Part shown: positions 14,873 to 27,205 of the stretch, piece after piece
How positions within the stretch are numbered: position 1 is the first letter of the stretch
Layout of the letters: the number at the start of each line of letters is the position of its first letter
Source of the DNA: an uncultured Sutterella sp.
Lineage (GTDB): Bacteria; Pseudomonadota; Gammaproteobacteria; Burkholderiales; Burkholderiaceae_F
Length of the DNA stretch: 64,000 nt
Assembly: GCA_900764215.1 (NCBI GenBank)
Contig: CAAFNI010000208.1
Span: 1 to 64,000 of the forward strand
Direction of reading: 5' to 3'
Notes under the pieces: generated by a model
Told to the model about the DNA's origin: nothing
The model's database searches: none
The model's input: only the letters and a program-made list of their open reading frames with translations
Made by a program: the position numbers and the translations under genes

Positions 14873-16888
14873 TCAGATGGATGCGGGATCCACCTCGATG
14901 GTCCAGTCGATGCCCGAGGGAGCAATGAAGGTCGCCTGCCATTGCCAGAGAAAGCGATTCAACGAAGCCCTGCTGTCAGCCTCAACGAGCAGCTGGCCAC
15001 GTTCTACATCCATCAAACGTACGATTGGCATGGGCACAGGATCGAATACCCGAACGTCGTCTGGTGCCATGCTGAACCCGGATTTGGCGCAGGTGTTGAG
15101 GAAATATAGCGCCTCTGCAAGCGTTTTCGCCTGAGCCGTAACGAGCGCCTGATAAACAAAGGGAACACACCAGTTGTCCCGACGCTCCGCGACGAGAGAC
15201 TCGGCGAACCCCTGATAATCCTGCCTTTCCAGCGCCTCGAAAAGAGGCTCTTCGGGCAGCCGCGTTTGAATGACGACGCCCCCTTTGTCACCATGGCGGC
15301 CGGCACGACCGGCCACCTGCATGAGCGTGGCGAACAGTCTTTCCTTAGCACGAGCATCCGGACTCAGAATCTGAGCATCGGAATTAAGAATGACAACTAG
15401 ACCGACGTTTGAAAAGTCGTGTCCCTTGGCGACCATTTGAGTGCCGACAAGAATATCCACCTCACCGCGATGCACCTTGGCAAACGCCTTCTCGGCTTCG
15501 TGTTTTCTCGCTACGCTGTCGCGGTCGATGCGAAGCACCCTGCACCCGGGAAATTTAAGACCTATCTCCTCTTCCAAACGCTCGGTGCCGATGCCGCGCG
15601 GCAAGATGTCGACGTTGCCGCAGGAAGGACAAGCTTCAGGCACCTCCGCCTGCCAACCGCAGTGATGACAAACGAGCGAGCGGGAGGACTTGTGGAAGAC
15701 GGAAAAAGTTGAGCAACGGCGACATGTGCTCACCCAACCGCAGGCCGGACATGACAGCACCGGGGAATAACCACGCCGGTTGAGAAAGACGAGCACTTGT
15801 CGGCCTTCCTCAAGGCAACGGTTCATGGCAGTGCAGGCCTCGTCGGAGAGTGCTTCTCCAGCCCCTCTCTTCGGCGGATCGATGAGCTCAATTGCAGGAA
15901 GCTGTGCGTTTTGTACGGCGCGCTGACGAAGTTCAAGCAACCTGTAGCCTCCAGACTGCGCCTTAACCCAGCTCTCGATCGACGGCGTAGCGGAGCCCAA
16001 CACAACAGGAATGTCGTTCCTGTGAGCTCGCCAAACTGCAAGGTCTCGAGCCGAATACCGAAGGCCGTCTCCAGCCTTAAAGGACTGATCGTGCTCTTCA
16101 TCAACTATAACGAGAGCAAGCTTGCGAAAGCTTGCAAAGACAGACATGCGCGTGCCCACGAGTACTCTGGCGCGTCCTTCGTGAACGGCCAGCCAGGAGC
16201 GAGCGCGCTCCATGTCCGCCAAATCGGAATTGAGCGTCACGACATGCTCGCCCGGAAAGCGCTTGCGCACTCGCCCCTCCAACTGAGGCGTCAAATTGAT
16301 TTCTGGAACAAGCAGAAGAACCTGAGCTTCAGGATCCCTCGCCAGAATCCGCTCCATAACGTGAAGATAGACCTCGGTCTTTCCTGACCCCGTCACGCCG
16401 AAAAGCAGAAACGGACTGTAACCCGTTGCCGTTGCTACAGCCTCCACCGCAACACGCTGCTCGTCATTGAGTTCAGGTCCAGGCTCGGTCTCTCCAACGG
16501 GCTCAGGAAGCTTCTTCAGCTTAGCCAACTGATTCTGATGCCTGACACCGGGAATTCGGCGGAAGAAGACGGGCAGCGTCGGCACGGCTGCCTCGCCCCA
16601 TGAACGAATGTAGTAACCTGCGGCAAAGCGCGTCAGCGACAACCACTCTTCAGTCATAGGGGCGGTTTCGCGCAGAACGGTCTTGATCTGGCGAACGCGG
16701 TTCTCAGCAAAATCAGCCGCCGTCTGCAACGCGGCCACAATGCCCACGACATTTCGCGTTCGCAAACCCACAATAACACGATCTCCTACCGCAACAAGCA
16801 TGTCAGTCGGTACGGCGTAATCAAGCAACCCCACCCCCGGCGCCTCCACCATCACCTTCGCATAAAGATCGCCTGCTTCCCTTGTCAT
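14873..16888 (-). CDS. priA: Primosomal protein N' (replication restart helicase PriA)
   Basis: A 671-residue 3'-5' DNA helicase that reloads the replisome at collapsed forks. Walker A GVTGSGKTEVYL (~residue 165), DEEH box VIVDEEHDQSFK, and helicase motifs LGSATPSIES and QMVAKGHDFSNVGLV are present. Two zinc-binding clusters sit between them (CPACGWVSTCRRC, and CHHCG...CPSCG). I start it at 16888 (MTREAGD) because GGGGGCGAG lies upstream; an ATG at 16906 is in frame. Two DnaA boxes lie ~30-50 bp before the start codon. It is monocistronic. Confidence 0.95.
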   Translation of the reverse strand: MTREAGDLYAKVMVEAPGVGLLDYAVPTDMLVAVGDRVIVGLRTRNVVGIVAALQTAADFAENRVRQIKTVLRETAPMTEEWLSLTRFAAGYYIRSWGEAAVPTLPVFFRRIPGVRHQNQLAKLKKLPEPVGETEPGPELNDEQRVAVEAVATATGYSPFLLFGVTGSGKTEVYLHVMERILARDPEAQVLLLVPEINLTPQLEGRVRKRFPGEHVVTLNSDLADMERARSWLAVHEGRARVLVGTRMSVFASFRKLALVIVDEEHDQSFKAGDGLRYSARDLAVWRAHRNDIPVVLGSATPSIESWVKAQSGGYRLLELRQRAVQNAQLPAIELIDPPKRGAGEALSDEACTAMNRCLEEGRQVLVFLNRRGYSPVLSCPACGWVSTCRRCSTFSVFHKSSRSLVCHHCGWQAEVPEACPSCGNVDILPRGIGTERLEEEIGLKFPGCRVLRIDRDSVARKHEAEKAFAKVHRGEVDILVGTQMVAKGHDFSNVGLVVILNSDAQILSPDARAKERLFATLMQVAGRAGRHGDKGGVVIQTRLPEEPLFEALERQDYQGFAESLVAERRDNWCVPFVYQALVTAQAKTLAEALYFLNTCAKSGFSMAPDDVRVFDPVPMPIVRLMDVERGQLLVEADSRASLNRFLWQWQATFIAPSGIDWTIEVDPASI

Positions 16889-16916
16889 TGTCTCGCCCCC
16901 GCCCATTGAAAAAAAA

Positions 16917-16937
16917 TGTGGACAACTTTGTGGATAA
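16917..16937. promoter_or_regulatory. DnaA-box pair upstream of priA
   Basis: TGTGGACAA (16917-16925) and TGTGGATAA (16929-16937; a perfect consensus box in reverse) lie 12 bp apart, start to start, just upstream of the priA start at 16888. The position suggests control of priA by DnaA. Confidence 0.55.
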
Positions 16938-17032
16938 CCCTATGAGGTTTTTCCTAACCCCTCTTTTCAGCCAATTGTCATCAGCGCTATCAGCTCAATA
17001 AATAAGACCTAACAATCCTTTATCGCAAGAGA

Positions 17033-17078
17033 TAAAAATATAAAGGCGCAAAGACATCTTTTGCCTTTAGCGCCTTTG
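17033..17078 (-). terminator. Terminator of hemE
   Basis: On the minus strand AAAGGCGC and GCGCCTTT enclose a ~20-nt loop with its own partial pairing, followed by ATATTTTTATC. It lies ~50 bp past the hemE stop. Confidence 0.7.
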
Positions 17079-17125
17079 TTACGGTTTGCACAGTTGGAAA
17101 ACACTGTGCATAACCCGATCGAGCA

Positions 17126-18190
17126 TTAGTGGTAACGCCGGCTGTATTCGTGAACTTCGTCGACTAGGATCTGAACGTTTTCAATCGGCGTGAACTGATT
17201 GATGCCGTGTCCGAGGTTGAACACATGGCCTCCATTGCCAATCATACCGAAGCCGTCCATCACCTTGCGGGCCTCGGCACGAATGACTTGCTCCGTACCA
17301 AAAAGCACGAGCGGGTCCATGTTGCCCTGCAGGGCAACCTTGTCCTCAACGACGCGGCGAGCGCGAGCCATATTGACCGTCCAATCGAGACCGACCGCAT
17401 TGCAGCCTGAAGAAGAAATTTCAGAGAGCCATTCGCCGCCGCCCTTTGTAAAGACGATGGAGGGCACGACTTCACCTTCGTTTTCACGGACAAGATTTTC
17501 GATCACCTGACGCGTGTAGCGCAACGAAAAGCGCTGAAAATCTCCGTCAGCAAGCATGCCGCCCCAAGTGTCAAAGATCTGCACGGCTTGAGCGCCTGCC
17601 GCAATCTGCGCGTTCAAATACTTGGCGACGGCGTTGGCGTTGACGTCAAGAATTCGCTCAAGCAAGTCCGGACGCTGATACATCATGGTCTTGACCGTAC
17701 GGAAGTCGCGGCTGCCGCGGCCTTCGATCATGTAGCAAGCGAGTGTGAAAGGAGAGCCGGAAAAACCAATCAAGGGAACGCGATTGTTGAGTGCCTTGCG
17801 AATCGATGCCACAGCATCCATGACATAGCGGAGTTCTCGATCTGGTTCGGGCACGTAAAGCTTGTCTACAGCCTCCTCGCTCTGCACGGGATGATCAAAA
17901 ACGGGCCCCTCACCGGCGACAAAATGCAGGCCGAGCCCCATGGCATCCGGAACAGTCAGAATGTCCGAGAAAAGAATGGCCGCATCGAGACCATAGCGAT
18001 CGATCGGCTGCAGCGTCACCTCCGTAGCATACTCCGGATTCATGGCAAGTCCCATGAAGCTGCCTGCGCGTGCACGCGTTTCGCAATACTCCGGCAGATA
18101 GCGTCCGGCCTGACGCATCAGCCACACAGGGGTAAAATCAGTTTTTTCACGCTTGAGCGCACGCAAAAAGCAATCGTTAATCGGTTTCAT
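17126..18190 (-). CDS. hemE: Uroporphyrinogen decarboxylase
   Basis: A 354-residue cytosolic enzyme that removes four acetate carboxyls from uroporphyrinogen III to give coproporphyrinogen III in haem synthesis. The N-terminal signature [20 protein letters not shown] (~residues 22-40) and internal [16 protein letters not shown] match the family, as do FDTWGGML and the C-terminal NLGHGI. The length is normal for the family. It begins 43 bp from the divergent DUF167 gene and has its own terminator. Confidence 0.97.
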   Translation of the reverse strand: MKPINDCFLRALKREKTDFTPVWLMRQAGRYLPEYCETRARAGSFMGLAMNPEYATEVTLQPIDRYGLDAAILFSDILTVPDAMGLGLHFVAGEGPVFDHPVQSEEAVDKLYVPEPDRELRYVMDAVASIRKALNNRVPLIGFSGSPFTLACYMIEGRGSRDFRTVKTMMYQRPDLLERILDVNANAVAKYLNAQIAAGAQAVQIFDTWGGMLADGDFQRFSLRYTRQVIENLVRENEGEVVPSIVFTKGGGEWLSEISSSGCNAVGLDWTVNMARARRVVEDKVALQGNMDPLVLFGTEQVIRAEARKVMDGFGMIGNGGHVFNLGHGINQFTPIENVQILVDEVHEYSRRYH

Positions 18191-18233
18191 GGTCCCTACT
18201 TAGAAACGGAAGAAATAAAAAAAAGAGCCCGAC

Positions 18234-18572
18234 ATGCCCGCCAACCCCGAGTCCCCTTTCACGAACACCTGCTGGTTGACGACCGGCAAGAACAACGCAT
18301 CGATCATCTCGGTGCATGCGCAACCGGGAGCCAAAAGAACTGCCATTGTCGGCGTTCACGGCGACAGGCTCAAGATCGCCTTGGCCTCGCCTCCGGTGGA
18401 CGGGAAGGCCAATGCAACCCTGATCAAGTACCTCTCCAAGGCACTCGGCGTCTCCAGAAGCTCGGTGCGGCTACTCAGCGGCGACACTAGCCGTGAAAAA
18501 CGAATCGAAGTCGCCGACCTTTCGACCGACGACCTTTTGGAGAGCTTGAAAAAACTTTTGTCTGACAGCTAG
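18234..18572 (+). CDS. yggU: DUF167/YggU family protein
   Basis: A 112-residue protein of the widespread DUF167 (YggU) family, function unknown. Diagnostic text is ISVHAQPGAKRTAIVGVHGDRLKIALASPPVDGKANATLIKYLSKALGVSRSSVRLLSGDTSREKRIEV (~residues 25-93): a small alpha/beta domain with the invariant PPVDGKAN. It is divergent from hemE. Its last 4 bp overlap the end of the convergent uspA gene. Confidence 0.9.
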   Translation: MPANPESPFTNTCWLTTGKNNASIISVHAQPGAKRTAIVGVHGDRLKIALASPPVDGKANATLIKYLSKALGVSRSSVRLLSGDTSREKRIEVADLSTDDLLESLKKLLSDS

Positions 18573-18973
18573 CGGACGATGAGCACCGGACGGTCGGCCT
18601 GATGCAGAACCTTCTGGGTTTCACTGCCCAACAGGAATGAGCCTATGGAGCCCAGACCGCGGCTGGCCATTACGATGAAGGACACATCATGGCGAACCGC
18701 ACAAGCCAACACGCCCTTCCAGATGGCGTCCGCATGCTCAGCCACCACCTCGCACGGAATGCCCTTTTCGGCGGCCTTGCGGCTAATGACGGCCAGACGG
18801 TCACGAACGGCAGCATCCTCCGCTTCAAAGCCCCCGGTCGGAGCCTCGCCGACGACTGAAGTCATGCCGATGAGTTCTCCCCCGAGCCGCTTGGTCAGTT
18901 CGATGGCCGTATCGATCGCCTTGTCACTCAAATTAGACCCGTCTGTAGTTACCAGTACCTTAACGCCAGCCAT
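18569..18973 (-). CDS. Universal stress protein (UspA family)
   Basis: A 134-residue cytosolic protein. It opens with the beta strand VKVLVTTDGSNLS and ends with the nucleotide-binding signature MASRGLGSIGSFLLGSETQKVLHQADRPVLIV, the G-x2-G-x9-G-S/T pattern of ATP-binding Usp proteins. Such proteins respond to starvation and stress. It is convergent with yggU, overlapping by 4 bp, and stands alone on its strand. A precise role cannot be read from sequence. Confidence 0.92.
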   Translation of the reverse strand: MAGVKVLVTTDGSNLSDKAIDTAIELTKRLGGELIGMTSVVGEAPTGGFEAEDAAVRDRLAVISRKAAEKGIPCEVVAEHADAIWKGVLACAVRHDVSFIVMASRGLGSIGSFLLGSETQKVLHQADRPVLIVR

Positions 18974-19094
18974 GCCGACCTCCTGATTGAATCAAATGCT
19001 TTTGTTCTCAAGCGTTGGGTTACGCATCAGGTAATCGTACCTGCATCCCGCATCCGGCTGCCGCGCATCCAGCAATTTCTTGATTTTGAACATG

Positions 19095-19132
19095 AAAAAA
19101 GGGTGGTATTTGAACAATACCACCCTTTTTTG
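19095..19132. terminator. Terminator of the atp operon (bidirectional)
   Basis: AAAAAAGGGTGGTATT and AATACCACCCTTTTTT form a near-perfect stem with A- and T-runs on both sides, 17 bp after atpC. Confidence 0.9.
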
Positions 19133-19148
19133 CAGAAACAACGTTCGC

Positions 19149-19568
19149 TTAACGCTGCTGACGAATCTTCTTGATTGCCACGATCTGAGCGGCCAGAGCG
19201 GCCATCTCGGCTTCGAGGCGGGCAATCTCGATTTCGCCCGTTGCATTCTGACGCTGCGCGCGGGCATCTTCCAGAGCCTTGGCAGCCTTGGCCTCATCGA
19301 GGTCGTTGCTGCGGACTGCCGTATCAGCCAGCACAGTCACCAGATCGGGCTGAACTTCAAGCACGCCGCCCGCCACAAACACCTGCTCCACTTCCTTCTT
19401 GCCCGGCAAATGAATGCGGACAAAACCAGGACGGATCAGCGTAATGAGGGGCACGTGCCCAGGCAGAATACCCAATTCGCCAGACTTACCGGGCAGCGAA
19501 ACGAGCTCGGCGTCACCGGAGAAGATGGACTCTTCCGCGCTAACGACGTCGACTTTGATAGTAGCCAT
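19149..19568 (-). CDS. atpC: ATP synthase F1 subunit epsilon
   Basis: A 139-residue subunit of the central stalk that helps couple rotation to catalysis and inhibits ATP hydrolysis. The beta-sandwich domain contains [45 protein letters not shown], the standard AtpC signature, followed by a two-helix C-terminal domain ([20 protein letters not shown] onward). It is the last gene of the operon, 62 bp after atpD, with a strong terminator following. Confidence 0.95.
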   Translation of the reverse strand: MATIKVDVVSAEESIFSGDAELVSLPGKSGELGILPGHVPLITLIRPGFVRIHLPGKKEVEQVFVAGGVLEVQPDLVTVLADTAVRSNDLDEAKAAKALEDARAQRQNATGEIEIARLEAEMAALAAQIVAIKKIRQQR

Positions 19569-19630
19569 GTTAGTTGCTCCGTTGTCGGGCGCTTGACAGG
19601 GCCGGTCTCTCGACCGGCCTCAGGCAAGCA

Positions 19631-21043
<1,413 letters not shown>

Positions 21044-21057
21044 TCAGTTATCGATAC

Positions 21058-21933
21058 TTAAGACACGGCGGCGGCACCACCGACGATTTCGGTGATTTCC
21101 TTCGTAATGCCTGCCTGGCGGGTCTTGTTATAAACGAGCTGCAGCTCTTCGATGAGCTTCTTGGCGTTGTCCGAAGCGGCCTTCATGGCCACCATGCGGG
21201 CGCTCTGTTCAGAAGCCATATTTTCTGCAACTGCTTGGTAAATCAAAGCTTCGACGTAACGCTTCAGAAGCGCGTCGAGAACGGTTTCGGCGTCAGGCTC
21301 GTAGAGATAGTCCCACGAGTGATCACGCTTGTCAGCCGCATCAAGATGGCTGTCCGTAAGCGGCAGAATCTGCTCGACCACGGGCACCTGCTTCATGGCG
21401 TTAACAAAACGGGAATAGGCCAGATGCACAGAATCCACCTTGCCTTCGACATAAGCCTGAATCTGGATGCGGATGGCACCGATCAGACGGTCGAGGTTCG
21501 GGCGGTCGCCAAGCTGGACGGCCTGGCTAACCACATTGGCCTGAAGGCGCTGGAGAAAGCCTAACCCCTTGTTACCAAGCGCGGTGGCTTCAATGGAATA
21601 GCCTTCCGCGCTCCAGTCCTTGATCTTGTGCAGAACAAGGCGCTGAATATTGGTATTCAGAGGGCCGGCAAGCCCCTTGTCGGTCGTCACAAGAATGAGA
21701 CCAATCTTCTTGGTGCCTTCATGCTTAACGAGGAACGGATGCTTGTATTCGCTGTTCGCACGGGCAAGATGCGAGCAGATCACTCGAATCTTGTCGCCGT
21801 ACGGGCGAGCCGCAAACATCCGGTCCTGCGCCTTGCGCATCTTCGAGGCCGCAACCATCTCCATCGCCTTGGTGATCTTGCGCGTGTTTTGCACGCTCTT
21901 GATCTTTCCGCGAATTTCCTTTGTACTGGGCAT
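21058..21933 (-). CDS. atpG: ATP synthase F1 subunit gamma
   Basis: A 291-residue central-stalk rotor subunit. The N-terminal helix carries the signature [30 protein letters not shown] and the C-terminal helix carries [51 protein letters not shown]; together they form the coiled coil that turns inside the alpha-beta ring. Gene order and 23-31 bp spacings are typical of the operon. Confidence 0.97.
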   Translation of the reverse strand: MPSTKEIRGKIKSVQNTRKITKAMEMVAASKMRKAQDRMFAARPYGDKIRVICSHLARANSEYKHPFLVKHEGTKKIGLILVTTDKGLAGPLNTNIQRLVLHKIKDWSAEGYSIEATALGNKGLGFLQRLQANVVSQAVQLGDRPNLDRLIGAIRIQIQAYVEGKVDSVHLAYSRFVNAMKQVPVVEQILPLTDSHLDAADKRDHSWDYLYEPDAETVLDALLKRYVEALIYQAVAENMASEQSARMVAMKAASDNAKKLIEELQLVYNKTRQAGITKEITEIVGGAAAVS

Positions 21934-21964
21934 GGGATATGGGTCCTCTTGGATTTGTTAACGC

Positions 21965-23506
21965 TTAGTAAGCACCGCTCTTCTTGAACGATTCAATGGC
22001 AGCCTTGAGCTGGGCATCGACGTCCTTGGAGAGTTCCTTCTTGGCTTCGATCGTTTCGATCAGATCAGCATGGTGCGTCTTGAGGTATTCGCGCATGCCG
22101 CGTTCGACGCGAAGCGCGTCAGCAACAGCCACGTCGTCGTAGGCACCCATGTTCACAGCGTACAGCACAAGGGCTTCTTCCCAGACCTGAAGCGGCTGAT
22201 ACTGCGGCTGCTTCATGAGTTCGGTCACGACACGACCGCGTTCAAGCTGCTTGCGGGTAACGTCGTCGAGGTCAGAGGCGAACTGAGCAAAGGCAGCGAG
22301 TTCACGGTACTGAGCCAGAGCAAGACGGACACCGCCGCCGAGCTTCTTGATGATCTTCGTCTGAGCGGCGCCGCCAACTCGGGACACGGAAATACCCGGG
22401 TTGATGGCCGGACGGATACCGGCGTTGAAGAGGTCGGTTTCAAGGAAGATCTGACCGTCGGTAATGGAAATCACGTTGGTCGGAACGAAGGCGGTAACGT
22501 CGCCGGCCTGCGTTTCAATGATCGGCAGAGCCGTCATGGAACCGGTCTTGCCCTTGACCTTGCCTTCCGTAAAGCGTTCGACATAAACCGGATTCACGCG
22601 AGCGGCACGTTCGAGCAGACGGCTGTGCAGATAGAAGACGTCGCCCGGATAGGCTTCGCGTCCCGGCGGACGACGCAGCAGCAGGGAAATCTGACGATAG
22701 GCCCAAGCCTGCTTCGTCAAGTCGTCGTAGACAATGAGAGAATCTTCGCCGCGGTCGCGGAAGTATTCGCCCATCGTAGCGCCGGCGTACGGGGCGATGT
22801 ACTGCATGGCAGCCGATTCGGAAGCCGTAGCAGCAACGACGATGGTGTATTCCATGGCGCCGCTTTCTTCAAGCTTGCGAACGACGTTGGCAATCGTAGA
22901 GGCCTTCTGGCCGATAGCCACGTACACGCAGGTGAGGTTCTTGCCCTTCTGGTTGATGATCGTGTCGATGGCGACAGCGGTCTTGCCGCACTGGCGGTCG
23001 CCAATGATAAGTTCACGCTGGCCGCGGCCGATCGGAATCATGGAGTCAACGGACTTCAGACCCGTCTGAACCGGCTGGGAGACGGACTGGCGATCGATAA
23101 CGCCGGGAGCAACCTTTTCGACGACGTCGAAGAGTTCAGTATTGATCGGACCCTTGCCGTCAATCGGCTGGCCGAGGGCGTTCACAACACGGCCAATCAG
23201 TTCCGGACCAACCGGAACGGAAAGAATCTTGCCGGTCGTCTTGACCAAATCGCCTTCAGAGATATGTTCGTAGGAACCAAGAATAACGGCACCGACGGAA
23301 TCACGTTCAAGGTTGAGGGCGAGGCCATACGTATTGCCGGGGAATTCCAGCATTTCGCCCTGCATCACGTCGCTAAGACCGTGGACACGGCAAATACCGT
23401 CGGTCACCGACACGACGGTGCCCTGGGTACGAAGATCTGCGGAAACGCCGAGGCCTTCGATACGCTTCTTCAGCAGATCGCTGATTTCACTGGGATTGAG
23501 TTGCAT
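21965..23506 (-). CDS. atpA: ATP synthase F1 subunit alpha
   Basis: A 513-residue non-catalytic nucleotide-binding subunit of F1. It has Walker [11 protein letters not shown] (~residue 169), the beta-barrel N-terminal domain, [44 protein letters not shown], and the family signature [17 protein letters not shown]. It starts MQLNPSEIS as in other proteobacterial AtpA and lies 19 bp downstream of atpH. Confidence 0.98.
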   Translation of the reverse strand: MQLNPSEISDLLKKRIEGLGVSADLRTQGTVVSVTDGICRVHGLSDVMQGEMLEFPGNTYGLALNLERDSVGAVILGSYEHISEGDLVKTTGKILSVPVGPELIGRVVNALGQPIDGKGPINTELFDVVEKVAPGVIDRQSVSQPVQTGLKSVDSMIPIGRGQRELIIGDRQCGKTAVAIDTIINQKGKNLTCVYVAIGQKASTIANVVRKLEESGAMEYTIVVAATASESAAMQYIAPYAGATMGEYFRDRGEDSLIVYDDLTKQAWAYRQISLLLRRPPGREAYPGDVFYLHSRLLERAARVNPVYVERFTEGKVKGKTGSMTALPIIETQAGDVTAFVPTNVISITDGQIFLETDLFNAGIRPAINPGISVSRVGGAAQTKIIKKLGGGVRLALAQYRELAAFAQFASDLDDVTRKQLERGRVVTELMKQPQYQPLQVWEEALVLYAVNMGAYDDVAVADALRVERGMREYLKTHHADLIETIEAKKELSKDVDAQLKAAIESFKKSGAY

Positions 23507-23525
23507 CTTACAGCTCCGAATGTTT

Positions 23526-24077
23526 TTAAGCGGTGAGCGTCGTCTTCATCTGAGCGAGACGAGCGCGAATCGAACCGTCAAGAAGTTTGTCGCCGACACG
23601 AATGCAAACCCCGCCGATCAGTTCAGGATTAATGGACACGATCGGATGGAGTTTGAGGCCGGGGAACTTCTTGGCAAGCGACTCAAGCAGGCTGTCGAGC
23701 TCAGCGGCGCTAAGCTCAAAGGCCGACTCGATGTAGGCATCGGCAATGCCTTCGGAAGAATTCTTCAGCTCACGAAACTGACGGGCGATCTCCGGAAATG
23801 CTTCCAGGCGACCGTTTTCGATGACCACGCGCAGCATGTTCGCGACTTCCTTCGGGAGGTTGTTGCCGCAAAGTTCCGCAATCAGGTCGCAGAGTTGATC
23901 GTCAGTCAGCTTCGGATCGCCAACCAGCGTGGCGACTTCAGGATTCTTGGTCAGCGAAGCAAGAGCTTCAATGACTTCAAGATCCTGGGCCACATCTTCA
24001 GCGCCGGCATTACGGTCTTTCAAAGCCTTCATCAGGCCTTGTGCGTAGGGGCGCGCAATCGTCGAAAGTTCAGCCAT
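23526..24077 (-). CDS. atpH: ATP synthase F1 subunit delta
   Basis: A 183-residue peripheral-stalk subunit joining the b dimer to the top of F1. The N-terminal helical bundle begins [19 protein letters not shown], and the C-terminal segment contains [51 protein letters not shown], the OSCP/delta signature. It follows atpF with a 2-bp gap. Length is typical for betaproteobacteria. Confidence 0.95.
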   Translation of the reverse strand: MAELSTIARPYAQGLMKALKDRNAGAEDVAQDLEVIEALASLTKNPEVATLVGDPKLTDDQLCDLIAELCGNNLPKEVANMLRVVIENGRLEAFPEIARQFRELKNSSEGIADAYIESAFELSAAELDSLLESLAKKFPGLKLHPIVSINPELIGGVCIRVGDKLLDGSIRARLAQMKTTLTA

Positions 24078-24079
24078 AG

Positions 24080-24550
24080 TTAGAGCTTCGCCTTCAATTG
24101 TTCAAGCATGGCAGCGTGAACGGTCTTGTCGACTTCACGAGCCAGGATCTGCTCAGCACCGGCAACGGCAAGAGCAGCCACTTCGTTACGAAGTGCTTCA
24201 CGAGCACGCTGCATCTCCTGAGCAGCTTCAGCACGAGCATTCTCGATGATGCGATCGGCTTCGACCTGAGCCTGGGCCTTGGCTTCATCAACAATGCTCT
24301 GAGCACGCTTTTCACCGTCAGAAACAATGGTGGTGGCACGAGCACGAGCGTCGGCTTCAATGGCTTTGCCCTGCTCGGTCGCAATAGCCAGAGCCTTCTC
24401 ACCCTTGTTAGCGGCAGAGAGACCATCGGCGATCTTCTTCTGACGCTCTTCAATCGCGTGGATCAGCGGCGGCCAGATGTACTTCATGGTGATCCAAGCA
24501 CCAAGGAAGAACACGACCATCTGTAAAAACAGAGAGGCATTAATGTTCAT
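24080..24550 (-). CDS. atpF: ATP synthase Fo subunit b
   Basis: A 156-residue stator subunit with one N-terminal membrane helix ([26 protein letters not shown]) followed by a long, Ala/Glu/Lys-rich amphipathic helix that forms the peripheral-stalk dimer. No duplicated b' gene is seen, so a homodimer is expected. It lies about 105 bp after atpE, leaving room for an intercistronic mRNA structure. Confidence 0.95.
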   Translation of the reverse strand: MNINASLFLQMVVFFLGAWITMKYIWPPLIHAIEERQKKIADGLSAANKGEKALAIATEQGKAIEADARARATTIVSDGEKRAQSIVDEAKAQAQVEADRIIENARAEAAQEMQRAREALRNEVAALAVAGAEQILAREVDKTVHAAMLEQLKAKL

Positions 24551-24655
24551 TATTGAACCCCGTTACGTTGACCGCCCTCTTGCCCTTCTAGCGCACAAGC
24601 AGGGCAGTCAACGGCGTCATTAAAAGAAAAGACGTTTTATTTTCGCGGCACCAAA

Positions 24656-24916
<261 letters not shown>

Positions 24917-24948
24917 TTAAAAAAGAGGGAGTAAAGGAAAAAAATTGA

Positions 24949-25779
24949 TTAGTGGCTGCTGTGGGCCTGTCCGATGTAGACGAGCGTCAACATCATGAAG
25001 ATGAAGGCCTGAAGCAGAACAATCAGGACATGGAAAAGCCACCAGACCAAACCTGCGAAGACTTGACCAATGCCAGCACTAGCAGCCCCGATGGGACTGA
25101 GTTCGAGAGCGAAGCCGCCGAGAAGCGCAAGCAGGAAGAACAGCAATTCACCGGCATACATGTTGCCGAAGAGTCGCATACCGAGCGAGACGAACTTGGC
25201 GAGGTACTCAATGATGTTCAACAAGAAGTTGAACGCCCAGAGAGCGGGATGACTGCCGAAAGGCGCAGTAAACAGTTCGTGCACGAAGCCGCCGAGACCC
25301 TTGACCTTCACGCCGTAGTAGAAGAGAAGGAGGAGCACGCCCAACGACATGCCGAGCGGACCGTTAAGGTCGGCGGTCGGAAGCGGACGGAGATGATCGA
25401 GGCCGATCAGAGCGGCGATCGCGGGAAACAGATCAACCGGAATCAAGTCGATGGAATTCATCAACGCGACCCAGCAGAACACGGTTAAAGCCAGCGGAGC
25501 CACGAAGGTGCGATCGCCGTGCACGATGTTCTTGGCCTGGTTGTTGACCATTTCCACCAGCATTTCGACTGCACACTGCATCTTCCCGGGAACACCGGAA
25601 GTAGCCTTCTTAGCACCGGCTCGCAGAAGGAGGAACATGACAGCCAACATCAACACGGAGAAGAAGATGGTGTCGTAGTTCACGATAGAAAAATCAACAA
25701 CGGACCCCTGATGCGCGGAAGCCAGGTGGGCCATGTGATGTTTAATATACTCAGTAGCGGTAAGGGCTTCTGCTGCCAT
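24949..25779 (-). CDS. atpB: ATP synthase Fo subunit a
   Basis: A 276-residue integral membrane stator subunit providing the proton half-channels. The conserved stretch [20 protein letters not shown] supplies the essential Arg and the half-channel polar residues, and the C-terminal [37 protein letters not shown] is the signature last helix pair. It lies 12 bp downstream of atpI. Confidence 0.97.
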   Translation of the reverse strand: MAAEALTATEYIKHHMAHLASAHQGSVVDFSIVNYDTIFFSVLMLAVMFLLLRAGAKKATSGVPGKMQCAVEMLVEMVNNQAKNIVHGDRTFVAPLALTVFCWVALMNSIDLIPVDLFPAIAALIGLDHLRPLPTADLNGPLGMSLGVLLLLFYYGVKVKGLGGFVHELFTAPFGSHPALWAFNFLLNIIEYLAKFVSLGMRLFGNMYAGELLFFLLALLGGFALELSPIGAASAGIGQVFAGLVWWLFHVLIVLLQAFIFMMLTLVYIGQAHSSH

Positions 25780-25791
25780 GGATACCGATCC

Positions 25792-26154
25792 TTAATGTCT
25801 CTTGAACAGCACAATGAAGTAGCTGTTCGCCACCGCAATTATCGTGATGATAAAGGCGGGCCAATGAAGGTTTTCGTAGTACCCGACCATCAGCCCCAAA
25901 AGAAGCACGACAACCAGGATCTTGACACATTCCCCCGCGAGCACCGCGACAGCACTAAGGCTGTACGCCGTCAAGAATTTCGGCAACACCAAAAACAACG
26001 CCAACAGCGTTGTCGGAACCGCATAAGCAAGCCCCGCCATCAGTGCCGTGTAGGCTGCATTCTGCCCTACGAAAAAAGCAGAAACAACAGTTACAAGAAA
26101 TACGATGACATACTGCGCAAGGGAAATGCGCATCATATCAGAAATGGCGTACAT
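25792..26154 (-). CDS. atpI: ATP synthase subunit I
   Basis: A 120-residue membrane protein with four hydrophobic segments, first gene of the ATP synthase operon. The RISLAQYVIVFLVTVVSAFFVGQNAAYTALMAGLAYAVPTTLLAL pattern fits AtpI, a helper of c-ring assembly that is not part of the mature enzyme. An ATG at 26136 is an alternative start. The operon promoter should lie in the 150 bp between this gene and parB. Confidence 0.85.
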   Translation of the reverse strand: MYAISDMMRISLAQYVIVFLVTVVSAFFVGQNAAYTALMAGLAYAVPTTLLALFLVLPKFLTAYSLSAVAVLAGECVKILVVVLLLGLMVGYYENLHWPAFIITIIAVANSYFIVLFKRH

Positions 26155-26261
26155 ACTTGCGGTTGTTCGTTGGGATTTCAGTCGGATCGAATTCTAAGTT
26201 TTGTCTTAAATACATACAACTCACCAAACGGGGAATACTCCTACCTCGTTCTGGGTATTGG

Positions 26262-26280
26262 TAATAGATTCCATCTATTA
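26262..26280. repeat. Perfect inverted repeat between parB and atpI
   Basis: TAATAGAT-TCC-ATCTATTA: 8-bp arms with a 3-nt centre, ~27 bp past the parB stop. No T-run follows on either strand. It could be a protein-binding operator near the atp promoter or a short hairpin. Confidence 0.45.
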
Positions 26281-26306
26281 AATGCCAAATAGATTAGCTT
26301 TTTTGC

Positions 26307-27185
26307 TTAGTTCCCTTGTTGCTTGATTTTATTAACAATACCTTCGAGTTGGTCAAGATTGGTAAATTCAATGACGATCCTCCCCTTGCCCTTAGAGTTG
26401 GACGACAACTTTACGACGGCGCCCAGCGTCTCGGCAAGCGCCTCCTCCAGTCGAATGTCATCACGTGTCTTGACGACGAATCGCCGGCGAGCCGGTTGTT
26501 TTTCCTTCATCCGCCGAACGAGATCTTCTGTTTGACGCACTGAAAGCGCTTTGGCAACCACTTCCTTGCCGGCAAGAACCTGTTCAGCAGCATCTAACGC
26601 CAGAAGGGCACGGGCGTGTCCCATTTCCAACTGACGTTCCGCAAGCATAGTCTTCACTTCAGGCGTCAATGTCAGAAGACGAAGAAGATTCGTCGTGGCG
26701 GCACGGGAGCGACCGACGGCTTCAGCCGCCTGCTCATGCGTGTAGTCGCACTCGTCAATGAGACGCTGAATGCCGGCAGCCTCTTCGAGCGGATTCAGGT
26801 CCTCACGCTGCATATTCTCAATCAGCGCCATGGCAAGCGCCTGGCTCTGGTCGACCGTGCGGATTATGACAGGGACTTCTTTTAGCCCTGCCAGGCGAGC
26901 GGCGCGAAAACGTCTTTCACCGGCAATGATCTCATAGCCGTCGTCAGTAGGTCGCACGATGATCGGACTGATGATGCCTTGCTGACGAATGGAATCGGCA
27001 AGCTCCTGAAGGCCCTCTTCCGTCATGCTGCCTCTCGGCTGAGTGGAGCCCGGACGCAGCTCTTCGATCTTGAGCGTTTCTAGACGCTTGTCCTCGGCAT
27101 CCTCTTCGGAAAGACCGCTCACATCGAAGTCGCCATAAATGGCACCCAGGCCGCGACCAAGGCCTCCAAGTTTCTTTGCCGTCAC
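26307..27185 (-). CDS. parB: Chromosome-partitioning protein ParB
   Basis: A 292-residue parS-binding CTPase-type partition protein. I place the start at GTG 27185 (VTAKKLGGLGRGLGAIYGD), preceded by GAGAGGGGAACAAC and 20 bp after the parA stop; an upstream in-frame extension lies inside parA. Signatures are QPRGSMTEEGLQELADSIRQQGIISPIIVRP, the CTP-binding GERRFRAARLAGL, and the HTH YTHEQAAEAVGRSRAATTNLLRLLTL. It would load at parS sites and help segregate the origin region. No perfect parS was seen in this window. Confidence 0.95.
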   Translation of the reverse strand: MTAKKLGGLGRGLGAIYGDFDVSGLSEEDAEDKRLETLKIEELRPGSTQPRGSMTEEGLQELADSIRQQGIISPIIVRPTDDGYEIIAGERRFRAARLAGLKEVPVIIRTVDQSQALAMALIENMQREDLNPLEEAAGIQRLIDECDYTHEQAAEAVGRSRAATTNLLRLLTLTPEVKTMLAERQLEMGHARALLALDAAEQVLAGKEVVAKALSVRQTEDLVRRMKEKQPARRRFVVKTRDDIRLEEALAETLGAVVKLSSNSKGKGRIVIEFTNLDQLEGIVNKIKQQGN

Positions 27186-27205
27186 GTTGTTCCCCTCTCG
27201 TTGAA

